Part shown: one piece after another, positions 57,173-64,000 of the stretch | Layout: every line of letters starts with the position of its first letter | Numbering within the stretch: position 1 is the first letter of the stretch | DNA from: Ridgeia piscesae | Taxonomy: Eukaryota; Annelida; Polychaeta; Sabellida; Siboglinidae | NCBI GenBank assembly: GCA_025642075.2 | Contig: JAODUO010000046.1 | Span: 888,501 to 952,500 of the forward strand | Reading direction: 5' to 3' | Length of the DNA stretch: 64,000 nucleotides | The notes under the pieces: model-generated | Seen by the model: only the letters and a program-made list of their open reading frames with translations | Told to the model about the DNA's origin: nothing | Databases searched by the model: none | Made by a program: the position numbers and the translations under genes

Positions 57173-59677
57173 TCAGTGCTGCTGGTCCCTCTGCCCCTTG
57201 GCCGACTGCCCAGTCGCCTTCGCCGTCGTGTTGCTGCTGTTGTTGGCGTCGTCCGTCGGCGGTGGCGCTCCCGGCGGTTTCACCCCCTTCGCGCCCTTCC
57301 CCTTTCCGCCCTTGCCTCCTTTGCCGCCCTTGGCGCCCTTCGCGCCCTTCGCTCCCTTGCCCTTCTTGGGCGGCGGCTCCTCGACGACGGGCACGGGCCG
57401 GTCCCGCGGCTCGCGCTCCTTGTAGGAGCTCTGTCCCTCGAACACGACGTGCGCCACCTTCTTGCGCACCGTCTCCCAGCTCTTCGGCCACGCCCGGATG
57501 CGGTTGTCGGTGACGTCGAGCTGGATGAGCGCCGGCATCTTGCTCAGCTTCTCCGGCAGCGTCTCGAGGATGTTGTCGTGCACGTCGAGCACGCTCAGCG
57601 CCTTCATCTTGTCGACATCCTTCGGCAGCTCGAGCAGGTCGTTGCCGAAGAGCAGCAGCACGCGGATGCGGTACAGGTACGGCATGTCCTCGGGCATGTA
57701 GTCGATGTGGTTGCGCGACAGGTCGAGCTTGAGCAGCGACGACAGCACGTCGATGCGGTCATTCGGGAAGCTGAGCAGCTCGTTGCCGGCGAGCGTCAGC
57801 TCGGCGAGCTGGTTCAGCAGGCCGAAGTTCTCCGGCATCGTCTCGATCTTGTTGTTCGACATATCGACGTACTCGACGCGCTGCAGCGCCGTCAGACTGA
57901 CGGGGAACTCCGTCAGCTCGTTGTTCTGCAGCTCCAGCCGCTCCAGGTAGACATAGTTGGCCATGTCGGGCAGCTCCGTCAGCTGGTTGTGGTGCAGAAT
58001 GAGCACGCGCAGCTGCTTGAGGCGCGTGAACCGCTCGGGGCACGCGGCGACGGCGTTGTGCGAGACGTCGAGGAAGGTGAGCAGTCGCAGCACGCACACG
58101 GCGGACGGGATCTCGTCGAGGCCGAGATTGGAGAGCGTGAGTTGCGTCATCCAGCGCGCGTGCGTGTCGTCGCCGATGTGGATGAGCACGGAGCCGCGCG
58201 GGTCGTCCAGCGGCGAGTGGAGGGGGTTGGCGGAGAGGTCGAGCGTCGACACCGTCTTAGGGATGTAGAGCGTCGTGAACTGGTTGGCGGAGACGTCGAA
58301 CGAGAAGAGCGTGTGCAGCCACTCCATGCTCTTCGGGAGTGCGCTCAGCTGGTTGTCGGAGAGCAGCAACGTCTCCAGACAGCGCAGCTTCCGCATGTCG
58401 CTCGGCACGCCGTCCAGCTGGTTGTGCGACGCGTCGAGCAGCCGTAGCAACTGCTCATCCCCGAGCGTCTCCGGCAGTGCCGTGAGCCGGTTGCTGGCCA
58501 CCCGCAGCTCCTTCAGTGTCCGCATCTTGCCCAGGATGTCTGGTAAGACTCGCAGCTTGTTCCGCGACACGTCGAGGGTGATCAACGACTTCATCTGGTC
58601 GACGTCTCCCGGGATCACTGCGATGTCGTTGTCCGTGGCGATGAACTGTTCGCACGACTTTAACCCGACCATCTGGTCGACATCGGCGATGTGATTGTGC
58701 GACACGTCGATGACGCGGATGGAGCGCAATTCGTCAAAGCGAGGTGGGAAGGCCTCGAGTTCGTTGTGCGACGCGTCGAAGTTGGCGAGCAGTTGGAAGT
58801 TGTAGAACGTCTCCGGCAGCGACGTCAATTGATTGTGGTCGAGTCGCAGGTTGACCAGCCCGTAGGCGATGTTGCAGAATTCGTCCGGAAGCTCCCGGAG
58901 GTTGTTGTGCCCGAGGTTGAGCGTGTACAAATACCGCATGCGGCCGACTTCCGGTGGGATCGATGACAGCGAGTTGTGCTCGAGGTTTAGGTCGACGAGG
59001 CACTGCAGGTTCTGTACGGTCGGCGTCAGTTCCTCAATATCATTGTACGACAGGTCGATGGAGTGGATCTCGGGGTTCTTGATGGTCGCCGGCGGCATCT
59101 CGCGGATCTTATTGTGCGAGGCGTCCAGCACCATCGGCACCTTGTAGATGTTCTTATTCAGCTTCTTGATGGCGTTATTCGACAGATCCAGCCGCTTCAG
59201 GTTCGGCGTCGTTCCGAGCTTCGGCGGGACGCTCTTCAGCTTGTTCCCTGACGCGCGCACCTCGATCAACATCGGCGCCTTGTTGAGCGTCTTCGGCAGC
59301 GCTTTGAGGACGTTCCCAGACACGTCCAGCAACTCCATCTCCTTCAGCTTCGCGATCGCCGGCGGCAGCTTCGCGATGATGTTGTTGCGCACGTTCACCA
59401 GCTCCAGGTTCGTCATGCCGGAGATGGCGGCCGGCACCTTCTTGAGGCGGTTGTTCTCGGCGTCATAGGTGCGCGCGAAGTTCAGCAGCTCCTCGTTCTC
59501 GTAGATCTCTTTCGGTAGCTGCTTCACGCTCGTCGTCGACCACATCAGGTTGAAACCCACGACCTTCTCCGTGCGCGGCTTGATGAAGCGCTTGATGCTG
59601 TCGGGCAGCGCGGACACCCGACTGCCCGGACCCGTCGGCGGGATCGGCTTCTCATCCTTCTTGCGACCACGACTCAT
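57173..59677 (-). CDS. intronless leucine-rich-repeat protein, 834 residues
   Basis: One uninterrupted frame from ATG 59677 (A at -3) to TGA 57173. After a charged N-terminus without signal peptide, about 29 leucine-rich repeats run from roughly residue 60 to 745. Most are 22-24 residues of the LPxxLxxLxxLxxLxxSxN type, as in SHOC2, Scribble/LAP and plant PIRL proteins. Repeats 18-19 are irregular (about residues 480-530), perhaps a break between two solenoid blocks. The C-terminal 67 residues hold a Lys/Gly/Ala tract (GKGAKGAKGAKGG-like) then a Ser/Thr/Gln-rich tail. No transmembrane segment or enzymatic domain is seen, so a cytosolic scaffold role is likely. The gene is strongly GC-rich, especially at third positions, unlike its AT-rich flanks. 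It may be a retrogene or simply intronless; I cannot name an ortholog. Confidence 0.88.
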   Translation of the reverse strand: MSRGRKKDEKPIPPTGPGSRVSALPDSIKRFIKPRTEKVVGFNLMWSTTSVKQLPKEIYENEELLNFARTYDAENNRLKKVPAAISGMTNLELVNVRNNIIAKLPPAIAKLKEMELLDVSGNVLKALPKTLNKAPMLIEVRASGNKLKSVPPKLGTTPNLKRLDLSNNAIKKLNKNIYKVPMVLDASHNKIREMPPATIKNPEIHSIDLSYNDIEELTPTVQNLQCLVDLNLEHNSLSSIPPEVGRMRYLYTLNLGHNNLRELPDEFCNIAYGLVNLRLDHNQLTSLPETFYNFQLLANFDASHNELEAFPPRFDELRSIRVIDVSHNHIADVDQMVGLKSCEQFIATDNDIAVIPGDVDQMKSLITLDVSRNKLRVLPDILGKMRTLKELRVASNRLTALPETLGDEQLLRLLDASHNQLDGVPSDMRKLRCLETLLLSDNQLSALPKSMEWLHTLFSFDVSANQFTTLYIPKTVSTLDLSANPLHSPLDDPRGSVLIHIGDDTHARWMTQLTLSNLGLDEIPSAVCVLRLLTFLDVSHNAVAACPERFTRLKQLRVLILHHNQLTELPDMANYVYLERLELQNNELTEFPVSLTALQRVEYVDMSNNKIETMPENFGLLNQLAELTLAGNELLSFPNDRIDVLSSLLKLDLSRNHIDYMPEDMPYLYRIRVLLLFGNDLLELPKDVDKMKALSVLDVHDNILETLPEKLSKMPALIQLDVTDNRIRAWPKSWETVRKKVAHVVFEGQSSYKEREPRDRPVPVVEEPPPKKGKGAKGAKGAKGGKGGKGGKGKGAKGVKPPGAPPPTDDANNSSNTTAKATGQSAKGQRDQQH

Positions 59678-60350
59678 CTTCGGGCCGTCGGTGGCTCAGC
59701 TCGGCTCAGCTCAGCGTCAAGTCGGTCTTCTCAGTTGTGGTGGTGGTGGTGGTGGTGATGGTTCTTGTCGCGTTATCTCTATGCCGGAGCCTGCAAGCGA
59801 AACAGAGGCGCTCAGAATATGCGTCGTCAAGCCTTAGTACGAGTTTCATTAGCGGCTTTGTATATATAACAATTCCAATAATCCCAAACGAATTGGATCC
59901 ACTTGATTGGAATAGCAGCATTTTTAGAGGAAAAAGTTTAATACTCCACCGTAAAGATAAAACATGAACAAATTCTTGGTTTAAAAAAAAAAAATCTCAG
60001 CTGTGTATATAAACGTACGGTAATTGTTTACATAATAAACACGTTGCCATTCACTGATATGTAAAACTGCTAATATATTCTAACCATTATTTTAAAAAGA
60101 AAGGATTGGGACATGTCTTTGTATATCCCTTGTATAACTCCGTCACTTGAAGACACATACACGTTTAGGTGTGAATCCAGGACAAACCCCCCTCACCGGA
60201 CATAAATCACCCATTATTAACGTTTCAAATCGGACAAGGTATTGTGTAAAACACTGAAGAATCCCCTCAGACAAAACCCTAACTCAACACCGAACCCTAA
60301 CTACAACACCCCAACACCTAACTTTAACCCCAACACCTAGCCTTAAGTGA
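59678..60350 (-). other. 5' flank of the LRR gene
   Basis: Just upstream of the ATG are agctgagc repeats and a (CCA)n run (59737-59757 on the + strand as GGT). Further out is AT-rich DNA, then at 60277-60350 loose aaccctaac and ccccaacacctaac words. No TATA box or initiator is clear. Confidence 0.4.
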
Positions 60351-63300
60351 ATTAATGGGATTTTTTCCGAGGGGATTTTTGATGGGATTCGGTCCTGAGG
60401 GGATTCTGTCCGATGACCGTCAATGTGTCACTGCACTTTGTAGGCCTGTCCAATGTTTGGGTGAGGTGTGTGGCATCGACCCTATCCAATGTTGTTTTGG
60501 ATTATTGGACATTTTACATTTACAAAGCCTCTTAGCCAAACCAATGGGAACGCGGAGAAGACATAACCATAAATGCTGATTTACTGGTTTGAACGTTTTA
60601 TTTTGAATTTGCCGTTTATACGTTACCCAGCGACACACTAGCCACTAACACTGTAACACTGCAACGTAGCTGTTAGTGCGCGATACGTTGACAGGAGGTC
60701 ACCGTAGTTGCGCTACGATGTTCGTCCTTGTGCTAATGTCGTGCAAGTTGTTATGAGAGAAGACTAACTGCATAGATCGTGTGTCATTCAAATACCGCCC
60801 AATTGCTGTCCTCACTGACACAAGATTATCCGAACGTAGGCCGGACGACGTCGGAAAATAGACATGCAGCCATGGGCAATACACATTTAAGGAATATTTA
60901 ATACAATGTAGACCTACGACCAGCTATATCATGCGCCAAATAAGGTGTACAAACAAATACACAATGCCCAATAGTGAAGAAAACTCTGATAGGTATACTG
61001 TAATCTCACTAATTGCCCAGATTCGCATAGTGCCTCCAACGACAGACAGTAATTGCCGTTTTTGTGTTCGCCTGAATGCAACACCACCTCCCGGCCCGCT
61101 TGAGTAGATATGTCTATAGGCAAGGCACGCAAATAGGACATCGACTAATCTCTGCCGCTCGTAATGTTACGAGCAAATACTGGCCGGTGTGTGTCGAGAC
61201 AGTAGACCTGTTATGAATGTTATTGGTACTTACGAATACTGCGCTCCGTTGTACTGAACTTAGCGGTTAGATATCAAACAAGTTTCAATACACTCCTGAG
61301 CAGAAATAACTACTGTTGATGGAAATGGAATGTAACGGTGATTCGTTGAAACCTGACGGATTAATAATTGATAAGAGGCTGTGTGAGTGCACACGTGCGC
61401 GTGTGTGCGGTCGTCAACCGGGTATATTTTAGTTGAAAGTATTACCCGTAACTGTTTATAAATAAAGGTTTAACGTCGACCTACAATGTAGGCGAACGGC
61501 TCAGACGAATAGAAACACGTAATACTGCCGGGTAAGATTTCACGATAGGATTTCGAGAATGTGTCGGTGGTATGCAATACAATTGTTGATAGTAGGCTCT
61601 ACATGTCAGCGCGCGCGCACACTATTGGTGCACTGAATGTAACTAAGTTGTGGAACAATAAAGCACATGTTTTCACTGAACAATATTTAAGTTTAAACTT
61701 CGTCCACACCGGTACCGTCTGAAGAGTCGCTGACCATCCAACGATTTCAAATGTGTACGTTTTATTATAGAGGTGGAAAAGTAAGTACATTTATTTACTG
61801 TTATTAACACACTGTCAAATGGTATGTCAGAGGTCACCGATCAAAGGAAGACGGTAAACACGGTGGAGAGTGGAACACAACGCGGCCCAGCCCCAGAATA
61901 TGGTACAGACGCTGATTGGTTCTCACGCCGAATTTGACACGTAAACCTGTGAATTAATCCATGATGTCATCTGACGGATTCTAGCACTGACACTACATAA
62001 GGGCTACATAGGCAAAGCATATTAATTTGACACCAGACTATCTTCTCGGCAAGTTACGAAGCCGACGCGAGAGTCGGTAAAGCAAGACTGAACAGTAAGC
62101 CACTCTCCGAAAATAATATATCCAAGGCCATCAAGATGGGTCTGGAAATGCGCGTGAGATCTAGTTCCCAACATGACACTAGGTGGCAGCGCTGGTTTAT
62201 CGATAGTACACAAGGTGGCAGCACCTTTAGTTATAAAATATACAAAACGAAAATCAACATAACCTCGATAATTCTATGGACGCGTATGAATAAATATATC
62301 TACATGTGCTTGAAAATAAACCTGTATGTACCAAGTTGTCTTTGAAAATAATGTTAAATATGCACGAGATTCACAGGTTGATACGTCAGAACATGCCAAA
62401 TGAGTGAGATTAATGTTGTGCCTTTGTATAACATTCCATGTAACAAGCTATAGTTTTCATAAACTGAAATCTTCCTGTTACAGATTCAGCATAGTCACTC
62501 CTCGTTAATAGAATATTTTTGTTCTACTTGCGGTAAAGTATTAATGGTTGTATGCACTATGCACACATATTCCATAATGCACACCCAGCAGCACAATATG
62601 ATCTGAAGAATTGTTGGTTTAGTGGCAATGAGACAGTGACATATTCAACGTTGTATCAACTGAATGTTATCGAGAACAATACATCCTTCTTCTTTGTTTC
62701 AGCTTGTCGTGGACTATAATCCATGTTTGACTTTTGCATGGACGTGATCGCGGAAGACCGAACCTATGTTTCCGTATACTAAGAGTATTTTACAGTCACA
62801 CTTACGTCGGTCACAACGTCGCTCGTCCGTTTGGTCTTAGCACATGCGGTCTTGGTGTTTTTTTTTAGACGAGCGAACGTCAGACGGCCTCGTTCATTGG
62901 CCTTGTTCCGGGCTGGTTCTTTCGCCGAGGCTGCGCCGGAAATCACGCACGCTCAGAACGAGGCCACCATGACCAACTATGTTTAGCACTTTATGGAGAG
63001 GGGGAGTATTAAGATATATCAGACAACCTTTATCGTGTATGAAACGTGTTAGATTTTGATGTTATTTGCTTTGACTACATTAAAACTGTGTCGTTTTTCG
63101 TCACAATGGTGTATTCGACGCGGAGCTACTGTCACGTGATAGCGTCGTCCATATTTACAGAGATGTATCTGTTGAAATGTTCTGCAGACAATGAAACCTA
63201 CATTGACGAATAATAACGAGTGTACCGAAGTAGTTTAGCTTAAATTACCTCGGCTACTAAATATGCGTAGTCGTCGTAAATCTAGAACGTTGCAGTCCGC

Positions 63301-63780
63301 ACGTACTAATTTGCAGAATATCTCTCGTCGCTTCTCTGTAGAGGTGCTTATTAACGTCTACTCTTGCGCTGCGATATTAAGCTATAATTATTCGGTTATT
63401 ATGATGGTAATAGGGCCCCACGTCGGCGATGGAGCAATCCAATTAATACATAGCTTTTGCGGTTGAATATTTCGCGTGGCATGCCTTTGACTATGCACAT
63501 TTGCAAATTAAAGACTAATGCCTTTTGTTAGCTGAACACGCGAACAAGTAAGTGGTAAGATTTACGTTCTTCGCCGCGTTATGAAGGCAGTGCCATGATG
63601 ATAAGATTCAGAAGAGTGAGGGAACAGTAACACGATGAGTTTAAGTAACAACAAAATCAAAGGGCATGGTTTAAACGCCTGCGTGTTACCAACCATTGTA
63701 TATGGTTTGAGAACGCATCCACTGATAGAGAGATAAGAATAAAGTCCACGAAGGTAGTTGTGAGTGGAAGAATAAAAAAA
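60350..63780. other. intergenic, no recognised gene
   Basis: Short open frames only. A CpG-richer patch at about 62815-62985 (tcgctcgtccg ... gacgagcgaacg) might be a regulatory or first-exon region of a gene beyond the window, but nothing proves it. Confidence 0.4.
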
Positions 63781-63831
63781 TACACAAGCATGCACGCACC
63801 CATACGCACGCACACATGTACACACACACAT

Positions 63832-64000
<169 letters not shown>

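Noticed and set aside
57176..58447. 423-codon + strand frame rich in Arg/Val/Leu/His
   Set aside because: Antisense shadow of the GC-rich LRR gene.
60277..60350. aaccctaac words suggesting interstitial telomere repeat
   Set aside because: Only a few imperfect, irregularly spaced words; not a TTAGGG-type array.
63263..63466. 67-codon basic open frame
   Set aside because: No recognisable domain, no supporting context and short; could be chance.

Overview
The window is animal (metazoan) nuclear DNA. It holds one long multi-exon gene on the + strand and one long intronless gene on the - strand, in AT-leaning DNA loaded with microsatellites, minisatellites, one 7.5-kb satellite block, and SINE and LINE debris. 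All introns I placed are GT-AG. The gene content and the tRNA-derived SINE suggest an invertebrate bilaterian, perhaps a lophotrochozoan such as a mollusc. The phylum is a guess; the sequence alone does not settle it.

Gene 1 (2661-50729, +) is an ortholog of the SIPA1L/SPAR family, Rap GTPase-activating proteins with a PDZ domain. I placed 24 coding exons by matching translated segments to the conserved family sequence and checking splice phase at every junction. They give about 1,749 residues in this order: disordered N-terminus with the RRNTTTGASAAS motif, RapGAP domain with the HIGNDIV Asn-thumb, PDZ domain, low-complexity linker, SPAR C-terminal region, and a C-terminal coiled coil ending FTEWFFNTIDRQ. 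The model is consistent throughout except in exon 2, where the frame changes inside a GGA/GAG tract. The 3' UTR probably runs to an AATAAA at about 52792.

Gene 2 (57173-59677, -) is an uninterrupted, GC-rich, 834-residue protein. It has about 29 leucine-rich repeats of the short 23-residue LPxxL type (SHOC2/PIRL-like) and a Lys/Gly-rich tail. It looks cytosolic, and I cannot assign a symbol.

Repeats by region: a degenerate LINE 3' end between direct repeats (700-1446); intron 1 with (GTGTGC)n, (TA)n, a 29-bp minisatellite and long CAGT/CAGC arrays; intron 2 with about 730 bp of (CCGT)n; intron 4 with a 22-bp array copying the exon 4 donor junction, then a 35-bp array; intron 6 filled by about 94 copies of an 80-bp satellite; intron 7 with a degenerate array derived from the exon 7 donor junction; intron 18 with a 31-bp array; intron 19 with about 71 copies of a 34-bp unit carrying GTAAGT; introns 22 and 23 with tetranucleotide arrays; intergenic 53180-53950 with about 11 apparently identical 69-bp units; and a terminal (CA)n.

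The most unusual feature is that several arrays start at an authentic 5' splice site and repeat it, so some introns carry dozens of donor-like sequences. This is clearest in intron 4. It is also seen in intron 7, by motif in intron 19, and possibly in intron 6. Most open frames in the simple repeats are artefacts and are not annotated as genes.
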